From a bacterium (GTDB lineage Bacteria; Cyanobacteriota; Vampirovibrionia; Gastranaerophilales; Gastranaerophilaceae), in the NCBI GenBank assembly GCA_014803505.1, contig JAAVBM010000088.1, positions 1 through 56,908 on the forward strand: a stretch of 56,908 bases of DNA, read 5' to 3'. Each line of letters begins with the position of its first letter. Position 1 is the first letter of the stretch. Position numbers and translations under genes: made by a program. Below are positions 43,972 through 52,373 of this stretch, piece after piece. The notes beneath the pieces are model-generated. The model saw only the letters and a list, made by a program, of their open reading frames with translations, made no database searches and was not told the origin of the DNA.

Positions 43972-44673
43972 ATGACTTGTAATTCTATTTTTATAACAGC
44001 TACAGGTACTGATGTTGGTAAAACTTATGTTTCCGCACTTTTAGTAAAGAAAATGAGGGAATTAGGTTTTGATTGTGGGTACTATAAACCTGCACTTAGT
44101 GGTGCGGTTAAAACTTCGGATGGAAATATGTTACCTGGTGATTGTGATTTTGTTCTTAAAACAGCTGGGTTGGATATTGATCCTCTGAATTGTGTTACTT
44201 ATTGTTTTGAGGAGCCAGTTTCTCCGCATTTGGCTGCAGCTCGCTGTGGTATTGAAATCGACTTGAATGTTATTAAGGCTGATTTTGAAAGACTCTCAGC
44301 TAATTATGATTTTATGTGTGTTGAGGGTGCTGGTGGTATTACTTGTCCTTTTAATCTTTCTAATAAGGAGATATTGCTTCCAGATGTTATTAAATCTTTG
44401 GAACTTGGTGTTGTAATAGTTGCTGATGGTGGGTTGGGTACTATAAATTCTGTTTTATTAACTGTTGAATATGCCAAATTGTACGGAATTAAAATTCTGG
44501 GAATTATCTTAAATAATTATGATAAAATGAATTTCATGCATGTTGATAACAAATTACAGATTGAAACATTGACTGGAGTTAATATTATAGCAACGATTCC
44601 CAAAATGGCTGAAGATATAGATATTTCGAAAAATGATTTATTAGATTTATTTACAGTAAAGGTAGGTTTATAG
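43972..44673 (+). CDS. bioD: Dethiobiotin synthetase
   Basis: A 233-residue ATP-dependent carboxylase making dethiobiotin from 7,8-diaminopelargonic acid and CO2. The P-loop ATGTDVGKTYVSALL (residues ~9-23), YYKPALSG (substrate Lys region near 37) and VEGAGGITCPF (near 117) are typical. GAGG (43960-43963) lies eight bases before the ATG. The stop codon overlaps the start of bioA (TAGTG), so the two are translationally coupled. Confidence 0.95.
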   Translation: MTCNSIFITATGTDVGKTYVSALLVKKMRELGFDCGYYKPALSGAVKTSDGNMLPGDCDFVLKTAGLDIDPLNCVTYCFEEPVSPHLAAARCGIEIDLNVIKADFERLSANYDFMCVEGAGGITCPFNLSNKEILLPDVIKSLELGVVIVADGGLGTINSVLLTVEYAKLYGIKILGIILNNYDKMNFMHVDNKLQIETLTGVNIIATIPKMAEDIDISKNDLLDLFTVKVGL

Positions 44674-46019
44674 TGGATTGGCAGAAAGAAGATTTGAAAT
44701 ATATATGGCACCCTTGTTCCCAAATGAAAGATTATGAAACTCTTCCTCCGATTGTTGTTGATCATGCTAAGGGAATAAACTTGTATGATGTTGATGGTAA
44801 TTGTTATAAAGATGTTATTAGCTCTTGGTGGTGTAATTTATTAGGTCACTGTAACCCTAGAATAAATAGTGCAATAAAAAATCAATTAGATACATTGGAG
44901 CACGTTATATTTGCTAATTTTACTCATAAAACTGCAATAACATTGTGTCAAAAATTGATGAAAGTTTTACCAAAAGGTTTATGTAAGTTTAATTTTGCAG
45001 ATAATGGCTCAGCTTCTATTGAAATGGCAATGAAAATGAGTTTTCAATATCATCAGCAAACAGGAAATAATAAAAAGAAACGCTTTATGGCGCTTTCTGA
45101 TGCTTATCATGGAGAGACTATCGGAGCTTTATCTGTTGGTGCTTGTGATTTGTATTCCGAAATATATAAACCTATTTTGATGGATGTTGTTAGAATTCAA
45201 GGTCCTGACTGTTTTAGATGTCCATATGGCAAAACTCGAGATAATTGTACTTGTGAATGTTTTGAACTGGCAGAAAAAACTTTTGAAGAATACGGTGAAG
45301 AAACTTGTGCTATGCTTGTTGAACCTTTATTACAAGGTTCTGCAGGGATGAAGATTTATCCACCATTATATTTAACAAAATTGCGAGATTTGTGTAATCA
45401 ATATAATGTTCATTTAATTGCTGATGAAATTGCGACTGGGTATGGTCGTACCGGTAAAATGTTTGCATTTGATCATGCCGGAGTTTCGCCTGATATAATG
45501 TGTCTGTCTAAGGGATTAACCGGTGGTTATATGCCAATGTCAATATGTATAACTACTCAGGATATTTATGACGCATTTTATGATGATTATGGAAAAGGTA
45601 AGGCTTTTATGCACAGTCATACTTATGCAGGTAATCCTTTGGCGTGCTCAGCTGCAATTGAGGTTTTGAATATTTTAGAAGATGAAAACATTATCGATAA
45701 AGCCGTAGAAAATGCAAAATATTTTAATCAAATTATTAATGATAAGTTTGCAGCATTACCTTATGTAGGTGAAATTCGTCATATTGGACTTATTAACGCA
45801 ATTGAAATAGTTAAAGATAAAGTGACAAAAGAATCTTATCCATCATCACTCAGGTTAGGGTATCAGATTTATAAAAAAGCTTTGAAAAAAGGAGTTCTGT
45901 TACGACCTCTTGGCGATGTAATATATTTTAATCCACCTTTGATTATTGAGCCAAATGATATGGATTATGTAACAGATGTGGCATTAGAATGTATGCAAGA
46001 AATAATGAGTGAAGTTTAA
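44673..46019 (+). CDS. bioA: Adenosylmethionine-8-amino-7-oxononanoate aminotransferase
   Basis: A 448-residue PLP enzyme using S-adenosylmethionine as amino donor to make 7,8-diaminopelargonate. IWHPCSQM at residues ~11-18 and SSWWCNLLGHCNPRIN are BioA-specific. The class III aminotransferase signature LIADEIATGYGRTGKMFAFDHAG is near 250, and the PLP Lys is in CLSKGLTGGYMP near 282. A Cys-rich loop FRCPYGKTRDNCTCECF near 182 recurs in related aminotransferases. It begins with GTG at 44673, overlapping the bioD stop. bioF and bioB are not in the window. Confidence 0.95.
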   Translation: MDWQKEDLKYIWHPCSQMKDYETLPPIVVDHAKGINLYDVDGNCYKDVISSWWCNLLGHCNPRINSAIKNQLDTLEHVIFANFTHKTAITLCQKLMKVLPKGLCKFNFADNGSASIEMAMKMSFQYHQQTGNNKKKRFMALSDAYHGETIGALSVGACDLYSEIYKPILMDVVRIQGPDCFRCPYGKTRDNCTCECFELAEKTFEEYGEETCAMLVEPLLQGSAGMKIYPPLYLTKLRDLCNQYNVHLIADEIATGYGRTGKMFAFDHAGVSPDIMCLSKGLTGGYMPMSICITTQDIYDAFYDDYGKGKAFMHSHTYAGNPLACSAAIEVLNILEDENIIDKAVENAKYFNQIINDKFAALPYVGEIRHIGLINAIEIVKDKVTKESYPSSLRLGYQIYKKALKKGVLLRPLGDVIYFNPPLIIEPNDMDYVTDVALECMQEIMSEV

Positions 46020-46027
46020 TTTTTTGA

Positions 46028-46924
46028 TTATTTACTAATCGGTTTGCCAAAGAAAATTCTTGCTCCTCCGAATTTCTTTTGCAATGTATGTTTTAGTCCT
46101 ACAATAATATCGTTTACATTACATACAACAAGCTGAACTGCATCTATCAGTACACTTAGTTTCGGTACAAGCACGGAGAAGTCAGAACTTGTTTTGTTAA
46201 AGTTTCCTGAAATTGAAACGAAATCCTTTGAGGAATTGGCAAAGTTGTAGGTTATTTGTTCAAGATTTGTAGCACTATTTTTTATTGTTTGTCGTGTTAC
46301 TTCGTCGTTTATTTTTTCTGATAAATCCTTTAGATTAATAGTTGTTGTCTCTAAATTTGCCATACTGTTTTTTAGTGAGGTTGTCGAATTATGAATATTT
46401 TCTCGGTTTTCAGTAAGGATTTCTGTAATTAAGTCAAATAGTTCTGTTAATGCATCTGTTGTTTTTGTTGCAGAACTCAATAAACTTTCTCCTTTTTCTG
46501 ATAAGTTATCCAAGTGTGCTTGGTTTGTATCAGAAATACCGTTGAAAGTGAATGTTGTTTGTCCTTTGATGGTATCTCCTGTTTTTATATATTTAATCAT
46601 AGGAGATGTTGGATAGATTATATCAACATATTTTGTATCTTCATCATAGTTTTTTATTGTAGCGGTTATGTTTTTGGGTAAGTGTAAACCTCGTTGGTTC
46701 AATGTTATGTAAAGATAGGTTTTGGTAAAATCTTTTGAAATTTTTAGTTTTGTTGTGGAACCCAGCTTGTAACCTTTGTAGTAAACTCCCATTCTTGGCG
46801 GCATCGGATCCATTTTTTTGAATTCTGCTTTAATATATGTGTGGCTGAAATATGTAGATATAAAAGAGCCAATGACAAGAAGTAAAAGTAAACTTAATAA
46901 AATTTTTCCTATGGTAACATTCAT
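46028..46924 (-). CDS. Second MCE/MlaD-like anchored protein
   Basis: A 298-residue protein. One N-terminal membrane anchor (residues 5-27), then a divergent MCE-like domain (RMGVYYKGYKLGSTTKLKI near 44-62, then a YVDIIYPTSPMI strand near 98-110), and a long Thr/Asn/Ser-rich helical region (130-270) typical of MlaD-like tunnels. It is shorter than the mlaD at 31567 and only distantly similar. No ABC-transporter partner is adjacent. It follows folP by 69 bases on the same strand and may be separately transcribed. Confidence 0.7.
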   Translation of the reverse strand: MNVTIGKILLSLLLLLVIGSFISTYFSHTYIKAEFKKMDPMPPRMGVYYKGYKLGSTTKLKISKDFTKTYLYITLNQRGLHLPKNITATIKNYDEDTKYVDIIYPTSPMIKYIKTGDTIKGQTTFTFNGISDTNQAHLDNLSEKGESLLSSATKTTDALTELFDLITEILTENRENIHNSTTSLKNSMANLETTTINLKDLSEKINDEVTRQTIKNSATNLEQITYNFANSSKDFVSISGNFNKTSSDFSVLVPKLSVLIDAVQLVVCNVNDIIVGLKHTLQKKFGGARIFFGKPISK

Positions 46925-46993
46925 AATAGTATTATTATGAACTGTAAAATTTTGTGCATTATTCTACTGGTTTGATTGTTAGGATAATAATTT

Positions 46994-48142
46994 TTATATT
47001 TCTAAAATTTTAAGGAGTTGCTTATGTAGTTTTACATTATGTACACGTATAATGTCTATATTGTGATTTATTAAAATACTATTAAGCGCAAGTGTATAAA
47101 TATCTTTTTCTTCATTATCAGCTTCAGGCATTTCCAAAAGACTTTTTCTGGATAAGCCTATAAGTATAGGGCAGCCAATACTTGAGAGTTCATTAAATCT
47201 TTTGATGATTGTTAAATTATGGGCTTTTGTTTTTCCAAAACCTATCCCCGGATCTATTATAATATTACTTGGTTTTATACCTTTTGAAATTGCAAAATCC
47301 ACTTTTGTTTTTAGGTTTAAATAAATTTCGTCCATCAGATTTTCGTAGAATGGAGAATCTTGCATATTCTCCGGGGTTCCTTGTGAATGTTGCAATATGA
47401 TTTTTATATTTGGATTTACAGATAATATATTTACCATATCTGAATCATAGTCTAATCCTGAAACGTCATTTATAATATCCGCACCAAGTTCAATACATTT
47501 TTTTGCAACTATAGAACTTCTGGTATCAATACTTATCAATGGATATTTTTCTGTTTTATTCTGTTGAATGTATTTTAAAATTGGAACAAGTTTTTCTAAT
47601 TGATCTTCGGTACTAATTGGTTGAGAATATGGTTTTGTGGATTCTGCGCCTATGTCAATAATGTCTGCCCCATCTTCAATTAGCTTGTTTAAATGTGTTA
47701 TAGAGTCATTATAATCAAAATACTGTCCGCCGTCAGAAAATGAATCTTTTGTAATATTTAAAATCCCCATTATTTTTGTTTTTTGAGTTTTGTGTTGTAT
47801 GCAAAACTCTTCTATTTTTTTTCCAAGTTCTTTTAATTTAAAAGGCTGAAACTGTAGTTTTTTTGAAATTTTTTCTAATTCATCTAAACTTCCGCCAAGA
47901 ATGCAATTTGATAAATCGGTTTTTCCTGTAATAACTTCTCTATGGGTTCCACAATCTGCGCCGACAGATATTGCAGTTTGTTTTAAAATGTTTGCTTGTG
48001 CTGGTGTGAGGTTGAAAATTTTTAGATTTTTATATTGAAATTTTTTCTGAGCCTTATGTGTATAGGTTTTATCAAAACCTATATTAGTAAGTTCAGATTC
48101 TATTTCAGTATTTAATATTTCTTTCAATAAAAAATCGTGCAT
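46994..48142 (-). CDS. folP: Dihydropteroate synthase with N-terminal extension
   Basis: A 382-residue folate enzyme condensing dihydropterin pyrophosphate with p-aminobenzoate. The TIM barrel begins near residue 120 with KIMGILNITKDSFSDGGQYF, then DIGAESTKPYSQ near 165, IDPGIGFGKT near 298 and RVHNV near 370. The first ~115 residues (TPAQANILKQTAISVGADCGTHR) are an additional domain seen in long DHPS forms, not needed for the barrel. No Shine-Dalgarno is seen; the ATG at 48142 lies in the loop of a hairpin (see 48129-48166). Confidence 0.92.
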   Translation of the reverse strand: MHDFLLKEILNTEIESELTNIGFDKTYTHKAQKKFQYKNLKIFNLTPAQANILKQTAISVGADCGTHREVITGKTDLSNCILGGSLDELEKISKKLQFQPFKLKELGKKIEEFCIQHKTQKTKIMGILNITKDSFSDGGQYFDYNDSITHLNKLIEDGADIIDIGAESTKPYSQPISTEDQLEKLVPILKYIQQNKTEKYPLISIDTRSSIVAKKCIELGADIINDVSGLDYDSDMVNILSVNPNIKIILQHSQGTPENMQDSPFYENLMDEIYLNLKTKVDFAISKGIKPSNIIIDPGIGFGKTKAHNLTIIKRFNELSSIGCPILIGLSRKSLLEMPEADNEEKDIYTLALNSILINHNIDIIRVHNVKLHKQLLKILEI

Positions 48143-48166
48143 ATATGAAGTTTAACACGATTTTTT
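48129..48166. terminator. 11-bp hairpin enclosing the folP start codon; terminator or translational control element
   Basis: AAAAAATCGTG (48129-48139) pairs with CACGATTTTTT (48156-48166). The 16-base loop contains the folP ATG (48142-48140). On the minus strand it is followed by a T-run, so it can terminate the 49439-48196 transcript, or fold around the folP initiation site. Confidence 0.6.
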
Positions 48167-48195
48167 TATTTTAACAATTTATATTGTATTAAATT

Positions 48196-48675
48196 TTAAG
48201 CAGATTGTTTAAATGTATTTTTAATATCGCATATTGCAAGTGAACCATTCTCCGCAGCTTTTGTTAAACCTGAAGCAAGTGCGAAAAATGCCATTACGCC
48301 ACCAAAAGCTTTTGAACATTTTCCAACTATTGGGCTTTTTACGATTGGACTTAAGTATTTGTTATTTGTAAATTTACTAACAAAATTCATAAATTCGGCT
48401 GCGTATTTTTGCATATGTTTTTGGAATTTTGTAATAAATCCTGTAGATTCTTTTGTAATTCTACTGGTTAATTTTGCGGCTTTAGTGGTTGTTTCCATTG
48501 TTGTACGAACAACTTTTTCACCTTCATTAACTGTTTTTTGAGCATTTTGCATTGCTTTTGCAAGATATCCGGTACCACCAGCAATAGTTGCTGTTTCTTG
48601 TACTTTTTCTTTTGTATTATTTTTTTGTGGCTGATTATTTGAAGTGAAGCTTATTGATTGAACTGATATACTCAT
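48196..48675 (-). CDS. Hypothetical lineage-type protein with SISFTSN start
   Basis: A 159-residue protein starting MSISVQSISFTSNNQP, a short motif resembling the starts of the 48675 and 10306 genes. Residues 30-90 are Thr/Lys-rich amphipathic helix, and residues 95-140 include a hydrophobic stretch (SKAFGGVMAFFALASGLTK) that may insert in a membrane. There is no standard signal peptide. It overlaps the 48675 gene by one base, so the two are translated together. Function unknown. Confidence 0.65.
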   Translation of the reverse strand: MSISVQSISFTSNNQPQKNNTKEKVQETATIAGGTGYLAKAMQNAQKTVNEGEKVVRTTMETTTKAAKLTSRITKESTGFITKFQKHMQKYAAEFMNFVSKFTNNKYLSPIVKSPIVGKCSKAFGGVMAFFALASGLTKAAENGSLAICDIKNTFKQSA

Positions 48676-49439
48676 TAGTCGATATCCTCATCTTCAATTT
48701 TGTTATCAATCAGGTCGATTTCATCAGCAAGTTCATCAGTTTCAATTCTTGAATCATCATTTTTATATGAGTTTTTAGTTTCAACTTTTCTTGCTGCATT
48801 ATATGCTCCTGCAAGTCCTGAACCTACACCCAATGTTGTTGCTGTAGCTTTCGCAACACCATCATATGTTGTGTTTTTTAGAGGTTCAGTTATTTTTTTA
48901 AGGGTATCCTTATTGAAAGGATTTAGTTTTTTATTAACATAGCGGAAAGTTTCTAATATTGAATGTCCAATTTTATTATCGTCTATTTTTGAGATTATTT
49001 CTGTGAATTTGTCTGAAATTGTTGTCATTGTTTTTGAAGCTTGAATATCAGTAATTTTATTTTTTACTGATTCTGCTATTTTTGAGCCTGTATCAGATAC
49101 TCCTTTTGTTATAGGTTTTAGTACTTCTGTAGCCCACTTAGCGGCTTTACCATTTGCAATTTTACCCGCAAAACTTTTAATAGCTTTAGCGCCTTTAGTT
49201 GCCCCCCAAAGAACGGCCCATCCTTCAAGAACACCTTCTGATACTATTTTAAAAAGGTTCATGATTTTTTTGCCACTTTCAGGTATGTGGTCATCATTTA
49301 TTAAATCTTCAAATTCTTGTTTTTGGCGTTCATAAAACGCTCGCTGTTCGTTATAAGTTTTTTCATCAAGCGTAGCGACTCCTCTAAAAGTTGTGTTTTT
49401 TGCAGAATACTGTGTAAAATTTGGTTGAATTGTCAACAT
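48675..49439 (-). CDS. Hypothetical lineage-type protein with NTTFRG start
   Basis: A 254-residue protein with MLTIQPNFTQYSAKNTTFRG at the start, again the short Thr/Ser-Phe-Arg motif. Helical amphipathic segments follow, with a moderately hydrophobic patch near 70-85 (EGWAVLWGATKGAKAI) and near 205-220 (ATATTLGVGSGLAGAYNAA). The C-terminal 35 residues are highly acidic (DELADEIDLIDNKIEDED). No known domain. It heads a two-gene operon; a TATTAT -10-like hexamer lies about 60 bases upstream. Confidence 0.65.
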   Translation of the reverse strand: MLTIQPNFTQYSAKNTTFRGVATLDEKTYNEQRAFYERQKQEFEDLINDDHIPESGKKIMNLFKIVSEGVLEGWAVLWGATKGAKAIKSFAGKIANGKAAKWATEVLKPITKGVSDTGSKIAESVKNKITDIQASKTMTTISDKFTEIISKIDDNKIGHSILETFRYVNKKLNPFNKDTLKKITEPLKNTTYDGVAKATATTLGVGSGLAGAYNAARKVETKNSYKNDDSRIETDELADEIDLIDNKIEDEDID

Positions 49440-49579
49440 ACTAATTCCCCATCAATAATTAAAATAATTTCCACTCGTATAATACGTGTAAAAATATTTT
49501 TTTGCTAACCCGTAAAGTTACCATTAACAAAATGTTACATAACATTTGTATTATCTCATGCAAATCATTATTTGTAAAG

Positions 49580-50506
49580 CTATGGTTGAAGTTTATAGCC
49601 TTGGTAGGAGTTTCTGCGGATAAATTCTTTGTCGATTTTGTTAAGGCAATCCAGTTTTGCCCCGAGCCATCGTGGTGCTATAAGGTTTTTCTTTAATCCG
49701 TTACCTGCCAGTCTATGAATAGTTGTTTCTTTTGGTAAAAGTTCTAAGAAATCACAGCATAGATTAACATATTCTTCTTCGGTCATGAAATCTATTTCTT
49801 TATTTTCGTATAGTCTTGATAGTTTTGTGTTTTGCAGAGCGCAGAGCATGTGGATTTTAACTCCGTCAACTTTCAATTCTGCAAGTTTTTGAGCGGTTTG
49901 TAATATCTCATCTCGGGTTTCCCATAAGCCGAAAATGACATGAACGCAGACATTGATATTTTTTTCTTTAGTCTTTTCGTAAGCTCTTAGGAAGCAGTCA
50001 AAATCATGTCCACGATTTATTTTTAAAAGAGTTTTGTCATGGATTGACTGTAATCCATACTCAACCCAAGTATAATAATCTTTTCCGATATCTGAAATTA
50101 GTTCTAATTTTTCGTCGTCGACACAATCTGGTCTGGTTCCGATAGATAATCCGACTATATCAGGATGATTTAGTGCTGATTTATATATTTTTTCGAGTTC
50201 ATTAACCGGCTTGTAAGTGTTGGTATAAGCTTGAAAATATGACATAAACTTTTCTGCCTTGAAACGATTATGTAATGTTTCAGCACCGACTTTAACTTGT
50301 TCTTCTATTGATAGCAAGTTTGAATGAGCTTGAGAAAAGCTTCCACCATCATCACAAAAAATACAACCACCTGTGGATATTGTTCCATCTCGGTTTGGAC
50401 AGGAAAATCCTGCATCAAGGGTTATTTTGTATACCTTTGCGCCAAAACGTTTTTTTAAATATGCACTAAACTGGTTGTATCTTTTATCTGTATTATTAAA
50501 TAACAT
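49580..50506 (-). CDS. TIGR01212/YhcC-type radical-SAM protein
   Basis: A 308-residue radical-SAM enzyme of the YhcC type, unknown substrate. It has RYNQFSAYLKKRFGAKVYK at the start, a cluster motif CPNRDGTISTGGCIFC (spaced C-x11-C-x2-C, characteristic of this family), SIGTRPDCVDDEKLELI and EYGLQSIHDKTLLKINRGHD. The zinc-ribbon gene is five bases upstream on the same strand. The Elp3/MiaB-like fold suggests a tRNA or protein modification role, but this has not been shown here. Confidence 0.9.
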   Translation of the reverse strand: MLFNNTDKRYNQFSAYLKKRFGAKVYKITLDAGFSCPNRDGTISTGGCIFCDDGGSFSQAHSNLLSIEEQVKVGAETLHNRFKAEKFMSYFQAYTNTYKPVNELEKIYKSALNHPDIVGLSIGTRPDCVDDEKLELISDIGKDYYTWVEYGLQSIHDKTLLKINRGHDFDCFLRAYEKTKEKNINVCVHVIFGLWETRDEILQTAQKLAELKVDGVKIHMLCALQNTKLSRLYENKEIDFMTEEEYVNLCCDFLELLPKETTIHRLAGNGLKKNLIAPRWLGAKLDCLNKIDKEFIRRNSYQGYKLQP

Positions 50507-50511
50507 TTCTA

Positions 50512-50685
50512 TTATTTGTTTTCGTCTTCATCGTTGTCATAAATCGGATAAACATAATGTTCTCCGCAGTTAGGACAAACAACTTCTTGTTGTTTTCCAT
50601 CTTCAACTTTAGCTACTTCAAATAGGCATTTACAACCTGATTGAACGCATCTAACAGCCCATGTTGGTCTTATTAATCTTGCCAT
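50512..50685 (-). CDS. Small zinc-ribbon protein, 57 residues
   Basis: A short gene not obvious from length alone. The product MARLIRPTWAVRCVQSGCKC continues to VVCPNCGEHYVYPIYDNDEDEN, with Cys13, Cys18, Cys20, Cys37 and Cys40 making a likely zinc ribbon. A GAGGG ribosome site stands nine bases before the ATG at 50685. It is five bases upstream of the YhcC-type gene, so it is the leader gene of that operon. Small ribbons of this kind bind nucleic acid or other proteins; the role is unknown. Confidence 0.72.
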   Translation of the reverse strand: MARLIRPTWAVRCVQSGCKCLFEVAKVEDGKQQEVVCPNCGEHYVYPIYDNDEDENK

Positions 50686-50793
50686 AATTTACTACCCTCA
50701 TATCTTCTATACAAGCTAATTTTATCATTTATTAGGTAAAGTTGCAAGTTATTCATTTGGGAATATATAATTATTCGCACAAGTTGCCACATT

Positions 50794-50983
50794 AGACCCT
50801 GAATCAAGTTCAGGGTGACAATTTGATTAATCTAGTGTGATAATACATTTTCTTTTTATTCTGGACTTGATATTAACAGTCATTCCGGACTTGATCCGGA
50901 ATCTTTCGATTGTAAGACTCAAAAATCACCAAGTATGAACAGGGGATTACGCTTTCGCTATTTTCTAGTCAGTTCAGTATGAC
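50794..50983. repeat. Cluster of REP-like 26-base repeats in a gene-free stretch
   Basis: The gap 50686-51019 holds no gene. It contains one complete unit in reverse orientation (50794-50819, CCCTGAA..TTCAGGG palindrome), a degraded unit near 50858-50874 (CTGGACTTGATA), a complete forward unit (50879-50904, TTCCGG..CCGGAA palindrome) and a partial reverse unit (~50969-50982, TTCAGTATGAC). These are the same family as 39243-39303. Confidence 0.78.
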
Positions 50984-51019
50984 AATTTGAGTTACTATAT
51001 AAATCCTCTGCTATTAGGT

Positions 51020-52303
51020 TTACTTGTAGACTTCGTCATCCCAATATTCAAGTTCCAGTTTACCAACGATAATTGTATCGCCGTTTTGTATACCAAGCTG
51101 TTTTAATTCGTTCATTATGCCCATGCTAATCATAATGTTTTGGAATCGAATAATTTGTTCTGTGCTTCTTGGATCTGTAACTTGAGATATTCTGATAATT
51201 CTGCCACCTGTTACAAGGTAAGTATCTTTATTGAGCTTTTGAACTTCCCAGTATCCATCATCATTGTTTGTAGCTTCCAAATCTTCTTCTACAACAATAT
51301 CTGATACTGGTTTTTCAATTTCGTCAACTTTTTTCTCAATTTCGGTTTTTAAAGCCTCGATATTTTCTCCACTAACAGCTGAAATACAGAAAACTTCAAT
51401 TCCGAGCTTTTTGAATTCATCTTTTAAATGTGTCAACGTTTCTTCATCAATAGAATCCATTTTGTTAATTGCTACAATTTGATGAACTTGAGAAAGTTTT
51501 TCTGAATATTTTTTCAATTCTTGATTTATCGTATTGTAGTTTTTAATAGGATCAATTTCTGTCCCGTCTACGATATGCAGAAGTAATCTGCATCTTTCCA
51601 CGTGTCTTAAAAAGTCGTATCCAAGTCCAACACCTTCTGAGGCACCTTCAATCAGTCCAGGAATATCTGCAATTACAAATCCGTCGCCGTTGTGTTTTCT
51701 AACAACTCCAAGGTTTGGTACAAGTGTTGTGAACGGATAATCTGCAATTTTTGGTTTCGCTGCTGAGACTCTGCTTATGAATGTTGATTTTCCAGCATTA
51801 GGTAAGCCTAATAGCCCTACGTCAGCAAGAAGTTTTAATTCTAATTGAAGTTCTCTTTCGATTCCAGGTTCTCCGGGTTCGCAGTATTGAGGAGCTCTGT
51901 TTTGAGGTGTGCAGAAATGAATATTGCCGCGACCGCCACGACCCCCTTGTGCAACAAGAACTTTTTCTTCGTGGTGAGTTAAGTCTGCAATAATATTTCC
52001 AGTTTTAAGATCTTTTACAATGGTTCCGGTTGGAACTTTGATATACAAATTTTTTGCACTTTTTCCGTGCATACTTTTTTTGAAGCCGTTTTCTCCATTA
52101 TCAGCTTTAAATATTGAACGATAAGTAAAATCTAATAGAGTTGATAAACCTTCATCTGCTATTAAATAAACACTTCCGCCTTTTCCGCCGTCACCGCCTG
52201 CAGGACCGCCTTTGTCTACAAATTTTTCACGTCTCCAAGCGACAACACCGTTACCGCCTTTGCCTGAAGATATTTTAATTGTTGCTTTATCGATAAATTG
52301 CAT
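51020..52303 (-). CDS. obg: Obg/CgtA GTPase
   Basis: A 427-residue ribosome-associated GTPase involved in 50S assembly and stringent response. The Gly-rich Obg fold occupies residues 1-158 (KGGPAGGDGGKGGSV, QGGRGGRGN). The G domain follows with G1 GLPNAGKST near 165, PFTTLVPNLGV, DIPGLIEGAS, NKMD near 285 and the SAVSG G5. A C-terminal OCT domain is present (residues ~345-420, GGRIIRISQVTDPRS). AAAGGA precedes the ATG at suitable distance. It is 70 bases behind the 54-residue gene. Confidence 0.96.
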   Translation of the reverse strand: MQFIDKATIKISSGKGGNGVVAWRREKFVDKGGPAGGDGGKGGSVYLIADEGLSTLLDFTYRSIFKADNGENGFKKSMHGKSAKNLYIKVPTGTIVKDLKTGNIIADLTHHEEKVLVAQGGRGGRGNIHFCTPQNRAPQYCEPGEPGIERELQLELKLLADVGLLGLPNAGKSTFISRVSAAKPKIADYPFTTLVPNLGVVRKHNGDGFVIADIPGLIEGASEGVGLGYDFLRHVERCRLLLHIVDGTEIDPIKNYNTINQELKKYSEKLSQVHQIVAINKMDSIDEETLTHLKDEFKKLGIEVFCISAVSGENIEALKTEIEKKVDEIEKPVSDIVVEEDLEATNNDDGYWEVQKLNKDTYLVTGGRIIRISQVTDPRSTEQIIRFQNIMISMGIMNELKQLGIQNGDTIIVGKLELEYWDDEVYK

Positions 52304-52373
52304 AGTATAAATCCTTTTGGTTTGATTATACTATGAACAAAGGTGTTGCGTAAATATTTGCTACTAATTGTTA

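Noticed and set aside
12436-49545. Recurring TGTTAC/GTAACA words in several intergenic regions as a regulator site
   Set aside because: They lack consistent position relative to promoters and also occur inside coding sequence, so chance is the simpler explanation.
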